Shown here: one piece after another, positions 1 through 8,395 of the stretch
Layout: each line of letters begins with the position of its first letter
How positions within the stretch are numbered: position 1 is the stretch's first letter
Notes under the pieces: model-generated
The model's input: only the letters and a program-made list of their open reading frames with translations
What the model was told of the DNA's origin: nothing
Database searches by the model: none
Virus record (IMG/VR): IMGVR_UViG_3300030419_007002
Coordinates: 1 to 64,000 of that record
Length of the DNA: 64,000 bases
Direction: 5' to 3' (one strand)
Origin: a virus
Translations under genes and position numbers: made by a program

Positions 1-892
1 CATCAACTACTTCTTCTTGCCCCGCTGACTCATTATGACCTGCCAGCATCCCGCCCAGCATAACAAAATCAGCACCAGCACAAAAGGCCTTGGCCACATC
101 GCCAGCACATACGCACCCACCGTCAGCCATAATATGCCCACCAATCCCATGTGCAGCATCCGCGCATTCAATGACTGCGCTGAGTTGAGGGTAACCGACA
201 CCAGTTTGAATACGAGTAGTACAGACAGACCCGCCGCCAATACCCACTTTAACAATATCTGCTCCACTTAATAATATCTCCTCTGTCATTTCGCCAGTGA
301 CAACATTTCCCGCTATGATGATAAGCGCGGGATGTTCATCTCTGACTCGTTTAATAAAATCACAAAACCTTGATGTATAACCATTAGCTGCATCAATACA
401 CACGAATCTATTCCAATAAAATTTAAACTGAAGGTCATTCAAATAATCTAAATCATCCAATCTGTGCGGGTCGTATTTGATACCAATAGAAGGACAAAGA
501 TGGTCATAAATTCTGCTTTGCCAATTATCCGCACCGCGCTCATATTTCCAACTCCCTTTATTTGCGAACCTTTGCTCTTGAGTTTTGTAAACCCCGTAGC
601 CATTCAACTTATGCGTCCACCTTTCTATATCGTTATGCTTACTGATACAGGTAAGCATATGATATTTAGCGAGAGCCTTCGCCGTTTCAAACGTGCCAAC
701 TGTGTCCATATTTGAGGCAACGATAGGAACACCTTTCCAGCTGTACCCCTTCGGGTCTGCACCCTCACCGCCGGCATTCTTGAATGTAAACTCCCGCATC
801 AAATCAACATCTTTACGGGATGTTAACTCTGAGCGCTTCGGGCGTAAAAGAACATCTTTGTAGTCTAGCTTCGTGTCTTCTTCAATTCTCAT
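1..892 (-). CDS. guaC: GMP reductase, 3' end outside the window
   Basis: NADPH-dependent reductive deamination of GMP to IMP, in the cytoplasm. Reading the minus strand from the ATG at 890-892 gives an open frame to the window edge (297 codons). The N-terminus ([20 protein letters not shown]) closely follows the bacterial GuaC start. [16 protein letters not shown] follows near residue 50, then [33 protein letters not shown] with the catalytic Cys near residue 224, and MADGGC and MLGGMLAGH near the end. There is an insertion of about 35 residues before the active-site loop compared with E. coli GuaC as I remember it. The start overlaps the end of the upstream nucleotidyltransferase gene by 11 bases. 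Identification is secure; the C-terminus is not visible. Confidence 0.95.
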   Translation of the reverse strand, partial: MRIEEDTKLDYKDVLLRPKRSELTSRKDVDLMREFTFKNAGGEGADPKGYSWKGVPIVASNMDTVGTFETAKALAKYHMLTCISKHNDIERWTHKLNGYGVYKTQEQRFANKGSWKYERGADNWQSRIYDHLCPSIGIKYDPHRLDDLDYLNDLQFKFYWNRFVCIDAANGYTSRFCDFIKRVRDEHPALIIIAGNVVTGEMTEEILLSGADIVKVGIGGGSVCTTRIQTGVGYPQLSAVIECADAAHGIGGHIMADGGCVCAGDVAKAFCAGADFVMLGGMLAGHNESAGQEEVVD

Positions 893-1277
893 CGATTATC
901 TTCTTTCTCAGGGCGCTCGTAGACCAATCGTGGTCTCTGTTATGAAAATAGATTTTAATATCTAAATGGTCGCCGGTAAATTTCTTACCCTCGTAATCGC
1001 TTCCTAGTATTCGTACGTCAGGCCTTACTTCATGAAGAAGCTGAACGAGGTCGTGCTCTGTCTCGTAGATTTGGATTTCGTCTATATACTTTATGCTTTC
1101 TAGTTGAATTCTACGCTCCGCTAGGGATTGAATAGGTTTATTTTTATTTGGCCTATCAATAGTAGGATCTGTTTGGAGTGCCGCGATTAAGTAATCGCAC
1201 TGAGCTCTTGCATCTTTTAGCATCAAGCAGTGTCCTGCGTGTAAAAGGTCAAAACAACTAGCAACAATACCCGTCAT
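882..1277 (-). CDS. Cytidylyltransferase-like nucleotidyltransferase
   Basis: A 131-residue protein of the HIGH-type nucleotidyltransferase fold (TagD / RfaE C-terminal family), which joins a phosphorylated small substrate to CTP or ATP. The ATG at 1275-1277 places the glycine-rich opening and the HAGH motif (residues 13-16) where the family has them; a longer frame from 1337 would add 20 residues with no family resemblance. A late [11 protein letters not shown] segment and the ending STSALRKKI correspond to the second nucleotide-binding region. It lies between a small membrane-protein gene and guaC, overlapping guaC by 11 bases. The substrate cannot be told from sequence. A second member of the family is at 50205. 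Confidence 0.8.
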   Translation of the reverse strand: MTGIVASCFDLLHAGHCLMLKDARAQCDYLIAALQTDPTIDRPNKNKPIQSLAERRIQLESIKYIDEIQIYETEHDLVQLLHEVRPDVRILGSDYEGKKFTGDHLDIKIYFHNRDHDWSTSALRKKIIDEN

Positions 1278-1279
1278 AA

Positions 1280-1420
1280 TTAAATTACATTGAACAACTT
1301 CAACAGGATAACCACTTGAAGAAGCAGGGTGCAGCAAGCAAGCACGGTGCGGAGCATTTCCATTAAGTGATTACAATCATCAAGCCTCCGCTCAATTTTG
1401 TATAACCAATCTGGTAGCAT
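1280..1420 (-). CDS. Small membrane protein (46 aa)
   Basis: Open frame from ATG (1418-1420) to TAA (1280-1282). The first half is charged and contains KIERRLDDC; the second half, about residues 25-43, is hydrophobic and likely crosses the membrane. An AAAGGA ribosome-binding sequence lies 11 bases before the ATG, inside the last codons of the upstream gene, and the stop is 2 bases before the next start, so it fits tightly in the operon. No family recognised. Confidence 0.55.
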   Translation of the reverse strand: MLPDWLYKIERRLDDCNHLMEMLRTVLACCTLLLQVVILLKLFNVI

Positions 1421-1421
1421 A

Positions 1422-1964
1422 TTATCGCAAATCCTTTCTCAAAAGTCTCCATCTATCGCTGTCAATACATTTCTCTCCGCTATCTATCTCTTTTATCATA
1501 GCGACGACCTCCTCAATAGAATCATAAATATATTTGTGAGGCATCATTCCCATCATCCATAAAGGAGTTTTAGTTTTCCCCCCTTCCATAGATATAAAAA
1601 CAGGCTTTTTCATTCTGATAGCGGTAACTATTTCCTCTGCGCTACCCCAACTGGCTACTTCTGGCAACAGATGGGCGATAATGAAATCGCTCCTATCCAC
1701 CAAATTAAGATCGTAGCTTCTGATTTGCTTCATTCTTTCTGCTACGTCATTGTAATAGCCCCTTTCCATATCTCTATGGATTTTATCCCTTGCTTCTTCG
1801 TCTTCATCCACATCTTTAACAAAAGGTTTTTTGTATGGATTGAAGATTTGAACGTTCATGGGAGTTAGTTCTTCCTCTACATATTCTCGCCAATCTCTTC
1901 CATTGGCATACTGCATGTGACCAACGAGATATGTCTTGGTTCTGTATAATATGTTATCTTCCAT
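1422..1964 (-). CDS. Nucleoside 2-deoxyribosyltransferase-like protein
   Basis: A 180-residue protein. It opens with TYLVGHMQYANGRDWR, and the middle reads RSDFIIAHLLPEVASWGSAEE followed by KKPVFISME. This arrangement (N-terminal Gly-rich strand, D-F-I-I-A, then G-S-A-E-E with the conserved Glu, then a strand) resembles the nucleoside 2-deoxyribosyltransferase fold, whose members exchange bases on deoxynucleosides or hydrolyse deoxynucleotides. Position next to guaC supports a purine or nucleotide-salvage role, by inference. The C-terminal 40 residues are charged and not diagnostic. It could also be one of the related proteins of unknown substrate. Confidence 0.6.
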   Translation of the reverse strand: MEDNILYRTKTYLVGHMQYANGRDWREYVEEELTPMNVQIFNPYKKPFVKDVDEDEEARDKIHRDMERGYYNDVAERMKQIRSYDLNLVDRSDFIIAHLLPEVASWGSAEEIVTAIRMKKPVFISMEGGKTKTPLWMMGMMPHKYIYDSIEEVVAMIKEIDSGEKCIDSDRWRLLRKDLR

Positions 1965-2023
1965 AACTAGAAATTGCTTCTAGATAAAGATATCATAACG
2001 AAGTTAAAAAGGCAAATTACTTT

Positions 2024-3274
2024 TTAAATTTTATTTTCTTCTTTTCGTTTCTGTTCTAGCGCGTATTCTCTATATTGAGAAACGTTCTGGAGCACTACTA
2101 TTTTCTCATTAAAAATATCATCTTTTAGCTCGTTTATGAAGTCTTCAAAGTGAGGGTTCTCCTTTTTCCATATTGACCTTTCTTCAAAGTCTTTCTCCTC
2201 GAAAGTGCCCCAGTCATTCATTAGGGTGATTCTCACTTGGTCTACTCCAGCTTTTAGCCCTATTTTAATAAAATCTTTCATTTCTTTGTAGTTTTCCCTT
2301 TGCACTACGTACGCAAAGCAGTAATGAAAACCATATTCTTTCTTCCTTTCGGACAAGAAAGCTATATTCTTCATAAGGGTGGGCCAGTGCCCTCCTTTCC
2401 TTACTATATTATAAGTTTCTTCTGTCCCTGCATCGAGAGATATATTTACTTCGTTAATGTTATTGTGTATTTTCTTTATCTTGTCCCAGTTCTTGGGGGT
2501 AAACATAACACCGTTGGTCTGAAGGTTTATTTTTACGTTAGGGTATTTTGATCCATCTATGCTGTATAGTAAGTCTCTGAAAAGTTTTGATCCAAATGGG
2601 TCACCTGATCCAGTGACATTAACTGTATAGTGTTTGTCATGTGGTTCATTAAAAATCTTTTTTATAATTTTATTTTGTATAGCTAATGCTCTTTCGTAAT
2701 GAGGTCCGCTCGTGTAAGAAAATTTCTCAACCCTACAACTTGGGCACGCTAGGTTGCAGGAATTGTCATAAGTTAAGTTATAAAATATTGGATCGGATGT
2801 TAGTTGATTATTTTCTACTATATCTTTGTACCTATTGCTACCCCCAAACCCCTCTAGCTTATCTGTGTCGGGTAATACTTCTGCTGTGCCATCTGTGGAA
2901 CCAACTGAGTGACGCTGTATTTTGGGACAAGTTCCTTGGTTGCAGTATTTGAATGAACCATCTAATATGCTCGCCCTTATGTCTTGCGCTTCTTTGGAAT
3001 TAAAAACGTCATCTATACTTTTTTTATCATCTAGTATTCCCGCGCATTTATGAAGCCAAGCAGAGCAGCACAAAAAAACACGTCCGTCATTTTGGAAATC
3101 GATATAATCCCAAGGAGTTCTGCAGAATTTACCCTTTAGGCTTACCTTCTTCATAATAGAGCCTTCCATATCTTTCTGGTCTTTATATCCTACATAATAA
3201 CCAGAGTCATCCTTGACATCAGCCATCTTAAGCCTGAGTTGTTTCTGCTCTTTATTTATATTAGATTTATCCAT
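2024..3274 (-). CDS. Radical SAM protein with SPASM-like N-terminal Cys region
   Basis: A 416-residue protein. Residues 50-110 carry a cysteine-rich segment (CRTPWDYIDF, then VFLCCSAW and a later TCPK) like the extra Fe-S cluster region of SPASM proteins, here ahead of the core instead of behind it. The radical SAM cluster motif is CNLACPSC (CX3CX2C) near residue 172, followed by a GSGDP glycine motif and NLQTNG and SLDAGTEETY strands typical of the TIM barrel. Such enzymes cleave S-adenosylmethionine to start radical chemistry on a peptide, sugar or tRNA. The first ATG overlaps the upstream membrane-protein gene by 19 bases; an internal ATG at 3154 (MKKVSLKG) is an alternative start. Substrate unknown; the next genes suggest small-molecule metabolism. 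Confidence 0.85.
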   Translation of the reverse strand: MDKSNINKEQKQLRLKMADVKDDSGYYVGYKDQKDMEGSIMKKVSLKGKFCRTPWDYIDFQNDGRVFLCCSAWLHKCAGILDDKKSIDDVFNSKEAQDIRASILDGSFKYCNQGTCPKIQRHSVGSTDGTAEVLPDTDKLEGFGGSNRYKDIVENNQLTSDPIFYNLTYDNSCNLACPSCRVEKFSYTSGPHYERALAIQNKIIKKIFNEPHDKHYTVNVTGSGDPFGSKLFRDLLYSIDGSKYPNVKINLQTNGVMFTPKNWDKIKKIHNNINEVNISLDAGTEETYNIVRKGGHWPTLMKNIAFLSERKKEYGFHYCFAYVVQRENYKEMKDFIKIGLKAGVDQVRITLMNDWGTFEEKDFEERSIWKKENPHFEDFINELKDDIFNEKIVVLQNVSQYREYALEQKRKEENKI

Positions 3275-3528
3275 TTTAAATATCCATATACGTTCAAGAT
3301 AACTAAAGCCAGAGACATTACCGCCGTCGGGTAAGTCTTCTGCTTAATACAATATACACTAACCATGGAATTACCCACTATCCAAAGTAGCCAGCAAGAT
3401 GGCATTTTCTGCGCATTAAGGATATATCCCAACAAGACTAGTATGGCCCCCATCCAGCCAAGGATATTCTCTATAAATTTTTCCTTAAAAGAATAAATAA
3501 ACATTAATAATCTAACTTTTATTTTCAT
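3256..3528 (-). CDS. Small multi-pass membrane protein (PnuC/CBU_0592-like)
   Basis: A 90-residue protein with three likely membrane segments: around NILGWMGAILVLLGYIL, CWLLWIVGNSMVSVY and AVMSLALVILNVYGY, after a basic N-terminus. The pattern of short helices with W and G and the ending YGYLKW resembles small proteins of the CBU_0592 / PnuC-related group, but the match is by appearance only. ATG at 3526-3528 overlaps the upstream stop (ATGA), so it is translationally coupled to the Coq4-like gene. Function unknown. Confidence 0.6.
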   Translation of the reverse strand: MKIKVRLLMFIYSFKEKFIENILGWMGAILVLLGYILNAQKMPSCWLLWIVGNSMVSVYCIKQKTYPTAVMSLALVILNVYGYLKWINLI

Positions 3529-4073
3529 ATAAGCCTCTGGCACTCTTTATCTGGAAAGAGTTTTTGTTCAACGCAATAAATGCACTCTAGTAGTCTAACA
3601 TCTATACCAAGTTTATCTCTTATCTCGCTCACTTTTTCATTCGCAAAACTATTAAACTTTACTGTAGTTAAATCAATGGGGCATTTTTCACCTGCTAAAA
3701 CGCCTGAATAAAAAATATAACGCTCATTTTCATTAAATTTATATCCCTCTGGATAAAGGTATTTGGAGGCAAACATGAATAAATTTCTTCTCCACCTAGT
3801 CATTTTCTTGGTGCTCCCCATTGTGAAACCTATAACAAAAGCCTCATCTTTTACTAGCAACCCCCTTCCTAGCAAAACATGAATGCAGTCATGGGTAAAT
3901 AAATCTACAGCGCCGGTGAACAGTCGTGATGTCTTGTATTCAGGGTTTTCTATCAATTTAATTATTAAAGGGACATCTTCGGGGTTTAGTTTAAAATCCC
4001 CCATTTCCTCGAGAACATCGAACAGTCGGTCCCTACCTCTAGAAATGGGATAATGCCAAGACTCTGCATCCAT
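3525..4073 (-). CDS. Coq4-like zinc-motif protein
   Basis: A 182-residue protein. Residues 61-77 form an exact HDxxH-x11-E pattern (H61, D62, H65, E77), which is the zinc-binding signature of Coq4, a protein needed for ubiquinone synthesis and proposed to act on C1 of the quinone ring. The segment before it (RLFTGAVDLFTHD) and the helical remainder are compatible with an all-alpha Coq4-type fold, although length and other residues differ. It sits 8 bases downstream of the lysine/saccharopine dehydrogenase-like gene and overlaps the next membrane protein by 4 bases. An aromatic or quinone substrate is inference only. Confidence 0.45.
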   Translation of the reverse strand: MDAESWHYPISRGRDRLFDVLEEMGDFKLNPEDVPLIIKLIENPEYKTSRLFTGAVDLFTHDCIHVLLGRGLLVKDEAFVIGFTMGSTKKMTRWRRNLFMFASKYLYPEGYKFNENERYIFYSGVLAGEKCPIDLTTVKFNSFANEKVSEIRDKLGIDVRLLECIYCVEQKLFPDKECQRLI

Positions 4074-4081
4074 AAAAGATA

Positions 4082-5203
4082 TTAGGTTTCTATCCCTAAA
4101 ATCTTCAAATTTTCTTTAAATTCTTCGAATGGAATATCTGCGTACGATAAGGCGGCTGGGTATTGAACCCAGTAATCTCTGCGTTGCTCTTTATTGCCTT
4201 CTAGTTTCCCTTGGGCCATAATGGCTGCGACTGAAGAAATTGAAAATGCGGTAGCTTTTTGCATGGCCGAAAATTGTTCATCCGATTTAATCACCCTTTC
4301 TCTTCTCCAAACTTTGTCGCCGCCGCTAACCTCTGCTACGACAAAAACTTCGTCGTTTTCTGCTTTACCGCACCCCTGAAGGAAAATCTTCTCCATTGTC
4401 TTATCATCTAATTGACAATCCCTCATCAAGAAGTTAACTATATCGCGGTGACCTTTATATCTAATAGTTTTATAAGAACAATTTCTGACGCCCCTATCTT
4501 TCATGGAGTGAATAGAGTGTGATGCGCCTCCGCTTGTGTAAAAAGCCTCCATCTTGCCAAACTTATTACCCTCTATCTGCTCTAATCCATCCATGCCTTT
4601 GACGGTTTCAATTTCTCCGTCTCTTAGGATTAAGCAGTCATCTATGTACTCGTTAATAAGCCCGTCTGTGGACCAAGTTACTGCGTATCTAAGCGGGTTT
4701 TTTGTGCTTTCTGAGTAGTCTGGCAGTCCACCTACCATCATCTTGACATCTTCTACTTGTCCATGTAGCTGCCTGTACCCTTCTTCCGCTAAGATATTTA
4801 CCCAACCGGGGGCAAGGCCAAGGTCTGTTAGTACGGGTTTTTCAGCTACTTGTCTAGCGTAATCATTTATGCTTTCTGAAACGTCTACCCTGCCCCCTAA
4901 GTCACAATAACGTATGCCACTATCCACACAAAATACGCCCAACCTCTTTGTTTTGTGGTAAGGTAAGGAAGAGATTACTATATCAATGTCTTGATTATCT
5001 AATATATGACCTAAGCTTAATTCAAAATCATGCTGCGTCTTCCCCTCTACTAAAATAAAATCGGCATCAGGGACTAATTGTCTAAGTGTCGACTCTGCGG
5101 GGGCATAGGAATCCACTCCTAGGATTTTAAATCCTAGTTTATCCATAGCGTAGCAGATGGCTTGCCCCATTCTGCCAACGCCAAACACCGCAGCCGTTTT
5201 CAC
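4082..5203 (-). CDS. Saccharopine dehydrogenase / lysine 6-dehydrogenase-like oxidoreductase
   Basis: A 373-residue NAD(P)-dependent enzyme. The Rossmann motif GVGRMG is at residues 8-13, SSLPYHKTKRLG follows near 85, and DLGLAPGWVN near 130 is the substrate-loop signature shared by saccharopine dehydrogenases and L-lysine 6-dehydrogenase; the later YKTIRYKGH is also family-typical. Lysine 6-dehydrogenase turns lysine into allysine (2-aminoadipate 6-semialdehyde). An aldehyde dehydrogenase lies 0.9 kb away in the same operon, which fits this product. Translation starts at GTG (5201-5203) sharing its G with the TAG stop of the preceding gene. Carboxynorspermidine- or homospermidine-type activity is an alternative. 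Confidence 0.8.
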   Translation of the reverse strand: MKTAAVFGVGRMGQAICYAMDKLGFKILGVDSYAPAESTLRQLVPDADFILVEGKTQHDFELSLGHILDNQDIDIVISSLPYHKTKRLGVFCVDSGIRYCDLGGRVDVSESINDYARQVAEKPVLTDLGLAPGWVNILAEEGYRQLHGQVEDVKMMVGGLPDYSESTKNPLRYAVTWSTDGLINEYIDDCLILRDGEIETVKGMDGLEQIEGNKFGKMEAFYTSGGASHSIHSMKDRGVRNCSYKTIRYKGHRDIVNFLMRDCQLDDKTMEKIFLQGCGKAENDEVFVVAEVSGGDKVWRRERVIKSDEQFSAMQKATAFSISSVAAIMAQGKLEGNKEQRRDYWVQYPAALSYADIPFEEFKENLKILGIET

Positions 5204-5409
5204 TATTCAGTAATATCTAGGTCGGAGGGGGCTACTACGTTTTGGGCGCCTTGGCTTCTGGCTGCATCCGCTTCGGCTTCCATTTTTCTGCGGATCTTTT
5301 CTGATCTTTCCAGTAAGAAAGATCTATCATCTCCCTCTAGTTCTGCGCATTTATCGTAAGGCATATTTAGCATATGCATTAGCTTCCAGTTTTCTTCTTG
5401 TGTGTTCAT
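5203..5409 (-). CDS. Small conserved-type phage protein (68 aa)
   Basis: An acidic, helix-rich protein whose start (NWKLMHMLNMPYDKCAEL) and FLLERSEKIRRKMEAEADAA stretch resemble small proteins found beside baseplate genes in T4-like phages, but I cannot assign it. The tail is low-complexity. Its TAG stop overlaps the GTG of the dehydrogenase gene. Confidence 0.6.
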   Translation of the reverse strand: MNTQEENWKLMHMLNMPYDKCAELEGDDRSFLLERSEKIRRKMEAEADAARSQGAQNVVAPSDLDITE

Positions 5410-5415
5410 AAAATG

Positions 5416-5568
5416 TTATCTTCTTCCGGGTTTGCAGTTCTGTCGGTATCTTTTCCTAGGGCCTCCTTGACCTCTATACTTTTTCATACCTTTGCTGTTG
5501 TTACTGCACCCTTGTCGAGTCTTTTTCCCTTTGGGTTTTTGGTATCCTGATTGGTCTGTTTTTGCCAT
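5416..5568 (-). CDS. Very basic small protein (50 aa)
   Basis: ATG at 5566-5568, TAA at 5416-5418. About one third of the residues are Lys or Arg, and Gly, Gln and Ser make up most of the rest (KPKGKKTRQG, KKYRGQGGPRKRYRQ). Such a chain would bind nucleic acid. It fits between two genes with 3- and 6-base gaps. Similar Arg/Lys/Gly-rich short proteins are common in marine phages; function unknown. Confidence 0.6.
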   Translation of the reverse strand: MAKTDQSGYQKPKGKKTRQGCSNNSKGMKKYRGQGGPRKRYRQNCKPGRR

Positions 5569-5571
5569 AAA

Positions 5572-6069
5572 TTATAATTCTTCTATTCTCTTTGCTTTAT
5601 CATCTATAACCATGTCACAGGCAGGTTTAATATACTTACCCTTGGAACCTGTGGATAAATCATGAAATTTGCACCCCCAAGATTCAAGTTGTTTCCAAGT
5701 AAATTCATAATAACATTTACCCAAAGAAATCGATCTTTGCGAGCCACCCCTAGCCGTCCAGTAAACTACATACCAACCTTCGTCATATAATTTATTAATT
5801 TTCGCTATATTCTCATGACTCGGTTCTGCTAAGTTGTATTGCCTTTTGTCTGGGTAAAAGCAAATGGTCTCATCAATGTCTACTAGCACAACCTGTCTAT
5901 CGTCTGATGAATATTTTTTAGATTCGTGAAACTGCATGTCTTTTGCTAACTTTCTGTATTGATCATGTTCTGGGTGCCCGCTCATCTCATTATTATTAAA
6001 AATGAGGTCATAATTTTCTAAATATTTTTCCGTATCTACCTTCCTAGGTCTACTCCCTTTGCCGTTCAT
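5572..6069 (-). CDS. HAD-family phosphatase with N-terminal KGSRPR phage motif
   Basis: A 165-residue protein in two parts. Residues 1-25 are a motif (KGSRPRKVDTEKYLENYDLIF) that I recognise as a free-standing small protein in many phages. From about residue 60 a HAD domain begins: VLVDIDET with the nucleophilic Asp and general acid Asp, then WTARGG (motif II Thr) and a C-terminal IDDKAKR with motif IV acids. The short HAD with no cap resembles the 3'-phosphatase of phage polynucleotide kinases or LNS2/PNKP-type phosphatases. Substrate could be a nucleotide, DNA end or sugar phosphate. Confidence 0.75.
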   Translation of the reverse strand: MNGKGSRPRKVDTEKYLENYDLIFNNNEMSGHPEHDQYRKLAKDMQFHESKKYSSDDRQVVLVDIDETICFYPDKRQYNLAEPSHENIAKINKLYDEGWYVVYWTARGGSQRSISLGKCYYEFTWKQLESWGCKFHDLSTGSKGKYIKPACDMVIDDKAKRIEEL

Positions 6070-6072
6070 GCT

Positions 6073-7608
6073 TTATTTCATGCCTTGTGGAAAGGTTAAT
6101 CTGTCTGCATGATTAACCGTCCAGCTTATTTCGTGGGTTACTGCCCTAAAGGTGCGGGCAGCACTTGGGAATCCATTACCAGATTTTTTAACGCCCCCAA
6201 AGGCGAGGTGAGATTCTGCGGCGATAGATCCGCCGTTCCAGTATATCATTCCTGCATCGCATTCATCCCTCATTATCCTAGCTTTTCTAAAATCATTTGT
6301 TAACACCCCAACCGCAAGCCCGTACTCCGTATCGTTGTATATTCTTATGGCATCTTCAATTGTGTCAAAGGGTATGATAGCTACATGAGGGCCAAAAACT
6401 TCATTTCTTAGATAGGGTGCGTCAACCCCGCGCCACTCTACTTTATAAACCATTGGTGTGCTGTAGTAAGCTTTATGATCACCAGTATAGGTGGGAGAAA
6501 GTAATACTTCAGCTTGAGGGTCATCCGTAACTATCTTATTATAATATCTTATTTTATTAAAACCCTGCTCATTTATGATTGGGCCATAGTAAATATCTTT
6601 GTTAGGCACAAGCTCTTCCCAGACCATGCCATCTGGGCAACCAGAAGTTCCCAGCATAGATTTGAATGGGTTTCCTGTTTTAAGTTTAGAAGCCTCTTCA
6701 GCAAATCTTCTCGCAAAATCATTATAAATAGTTCTTTGAACTAGAATTCTACCGGATGATACGCAGCGTTGACCAGATAATTTAAAAGCGCTGGCTATCG
6801 TAGCTTCTAGCGCAAGGGGAATTTCTACATCGTCAAAAACGATACAAGCAGATTTACTTCCTAATTCACAGGAGGTTGTTTTATGCCAAGATTCAGCAGC
6901 CACTTTACGAATATGTTGTCCGACGTCGGCAGAGCCAGTAAAGCAAATATGATCGACACTATCCCTAACCAAAAAATCACCAGTAGCCCCATCGCCATGA
7001 ACCAAGTTAATGACACCGCGTGGGATGCCAGCTTCCGCATAGATCTGGACAGCCATTTGAGTTGACATTGGGGCATCTTCACTTGGTTTAATTACGATTG
7101 TGTTTCCTTCTACTAAGGCTGGGGCTGCATTCCAAAACATGCCGATAGCCAATGGAAAATTGAATGGTGTTACAATAGCTATTACACCTTTAGGCTTGCG
7201 AAGCATATAAGCATCTTTATCTTCAACTTCTGAGGATACCGCTTCTCCATGAGAGTAGCGCCCCGAGCCGAAGGCAAATTGGGCCATATGCAAAGCTTCA
7301 TTGACTTCCGCTATGCTTTCGTTGTAGTTTTTGCCTGTTTCTAGTGAGATTACTGTCGCCAGCTTCTCCCTGTCTCTTTCTATCAACTGGGCCACTTTAT
7401 TCATATAATCAGAACGCACAAAGCGACTGACCTTTCTCCATTTTCTAAACGCTTTCCTTGCTGAGAGCACGGCTTTGCTTACTTCGCTGGCGTTACTCAT
7501 TGGAAATGCGCCTTGAGCTTTCCCTGTCGACGGGTTAACTTTGGTATACATCTCCGCTGTGGCTCTCCACTCTCCGTTAATATAATTTCTTCCTTCGAAA
7601 TCTCGCAT
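6073..7608 (-). CDS. Aldehyde dehydrogenase (ALDH superfamily)
   Basis: A 511-residue NAD(P)+-dependent aldehyde dehydrogenase. FNFPLAIGMFWNAAPALVEGNTIVIKPSE is the cofactor-binding region (the Lys binds NADP), CFTGSADVGQ the nucleotide fold, CELGSKSACIV contains the catalytic Glu, SGQRCVSSGRI the catalytic Cys, and NEVFGPHVAIIPF and GGVKKSGNGFP complete the family. The ATG at 7606-7608 follows AAAGGAGG, the best ribosome-binding site in this arm; the longer frame from 7689 is not needed. With the lysine 6-dehydrogenase-like gene nearby, oxidation of allysine to 2-aminoadipate is a reasonable hypothesis; succinate- or other semialdehydes are alternatives. Confidence 0.93.
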   Translation of the reverse strand: MRDFEGRNYINGEWRATAEMYTKVNPSTGKAQGAFPMSNASEVSKAVLSARKAFRKWRKVSRFVRSDYMNKVAQLIERDREKLATVISLETGKNYNESIAEVNEALHMAQFAFGSGRYSHGEAVSSEVEDKDAYMLRKPKGVIAIVTPFNFPLAIGMFWNAAPALVEGNTIVIKPSEDAPMSTQMAVQIYAEAGIPRGVINLVHGDGATGDFLVRDSVDHICFTGSADVGQHIRKVAAESWHKTTSCELGSKSACIVFDDVEIPLALEATIASAFKLSGQRCVSSGRILVQRTIYNDFARRFAEEASKLKTGNPFKSMLGTSGCPDGMVWEELVPNKDIYYGPIINEQGFNKIRYYNKIVTDDPQAEVLLSPTYTGDHKAYYSTPMVYKVEWRGVDAPYLRNEVFGPHVAIIPFDTIEDAIRIYNDTEYGLAVGVLTNDFRKARIMRDECDAGMIYWNGGSIAAESHLAFGGVKKSGNGFPSAARTFRAVTHEISWTVNHADRLTFPQGMK

Positions 7609-7609
7609 A

Positions 7610-8167
7610 TTATCCTCCTTTAGTGCTTTCCATAAGTCCTTTAACATTAAGCTCACAGAACCCTTTACCTTCTCTAGATATAAGTTCATAAACTACTCCC
7701 GTTAATTCTGATGGTTTAGTAAAAACTTGAACAAGTCCGGGGCAAGTCATCGGTTCATCAGAATAGAACTCAGCATACCCTTTCTCTTTCCATTCTTTCA
7801 TAGTAGCTTCCACATCTTCTACTTGATAAGCTATATGGTGAACCCCACCAATACCACCCCTTTCGGCCACCCAATCACCCACGATACTTCCTTTCGGGCC
7901 GTCACTCACAAAAATCTCTGGAGGAGCATGATATTCTACAGGAACTTCTGTTTCGATTTCGTTCAAGGAAAGATGAGTCTCCATTCTCCATAGACTAGTC
8001 TCTTCTGTTCTGTTTTCTGGTGGAACCAGCGCTAGACAATCTGCTTTACCACCATCATCAAATTTTATTTGAAACTCTATGCCGACTTTATAACCTAGGG
8101 TATCTTCAAAAAACTTAGCTGTTTTGTGCCGGTCTTTCGATCTGTAAGCTATGTGGTCTAGTCTCAT
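7610..8167 (-). CDS. VOC/glyoxalase-fold protein, 4-hydroxyphenylpyruvate dioxygenase-like
   Basis: A 185-residue vicinal-oxygen-chelate protein. MRLDHIAYRSKD at the start carries the first metal-ligand His, GGVHHIAYQVED near residue 105 the second half-repeat, and VVYELISREGKGF near 160 the Glu ligand. The ending (EGKGFCELNVKGLMES) resembles the conserved C-terminal helix of 4-hydroxyphenylpyruvate dioxygenase, but the protein is about half the length of that enzyme, so it may be a one-unit relative or epimerase. The stop is 1 base before the aldehyde dehydrogenase ATG and its last codons supply that gene's ribosome-binding site. Confidence 0.75.
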   Translation of the reverse strand: MRLDHIAYRSKDRHKTAKFFEDTLGYKVGIEFQIKFDDGGKADCLALVPPENRTEETSLWRMETHLSLNEIETEVPVEYHAPPEIFVSDGPKGSIVGDWVAERGGIGGVHHIAYQVEDVEATMKEWKEKGYAEFYSDEPMTCPGLVQVFTKPSELTGVVYELISREGKGFCELNVKGLMESTKGG

Positions 8168-8185
8168 TTGTTATCTTATTATATA

Positions 8186-8395
8186 TTAATAATCAAAATC
8201 TTTCAAATTAGAAAATTTTTTCTCTTGTATTCTAACAAGTCTGGCCCCAAAGACGTCCTCGTTTCGTATTCCATTTTGTTTATTAGATTCTTCCACAATT
8301 GACAGCGCCTCCATAGCGTCAGCCTCTTTTCTAAAAAAGGCTACCGAAGCCCATGTCAAATTATTCATTTTCTTTTGTACTTCGTAGAATTTCAT
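8186..8395 (-). CDS. Hypothetical small protein (69 aa)
   Basis: No family recognised. It is basic at the N-terminus, with an alpha-beta pattern (LTWASVAFFRKEADAMEALSIVEE) reminiscent of very small RRM-like or ferredoxin-like folds. The ATG overlaps the stop of the hydrolase gene upstream by 4 bases. Confidence 0.55.
   Translation of the reverse strand: MKFYEVQKKMNNLTWASVAFFRKEADAMEALSIVEESNKQNGIRNEDVFGARLVRIQEKKFSNLKDFDY

Noticed and set aside
7-267. An 86-residue hydrophobic reading frame on the minus strand at the window edge
   Set aside because: It lies in another frame of guaC, whose codons here spell the conserved active-site region.
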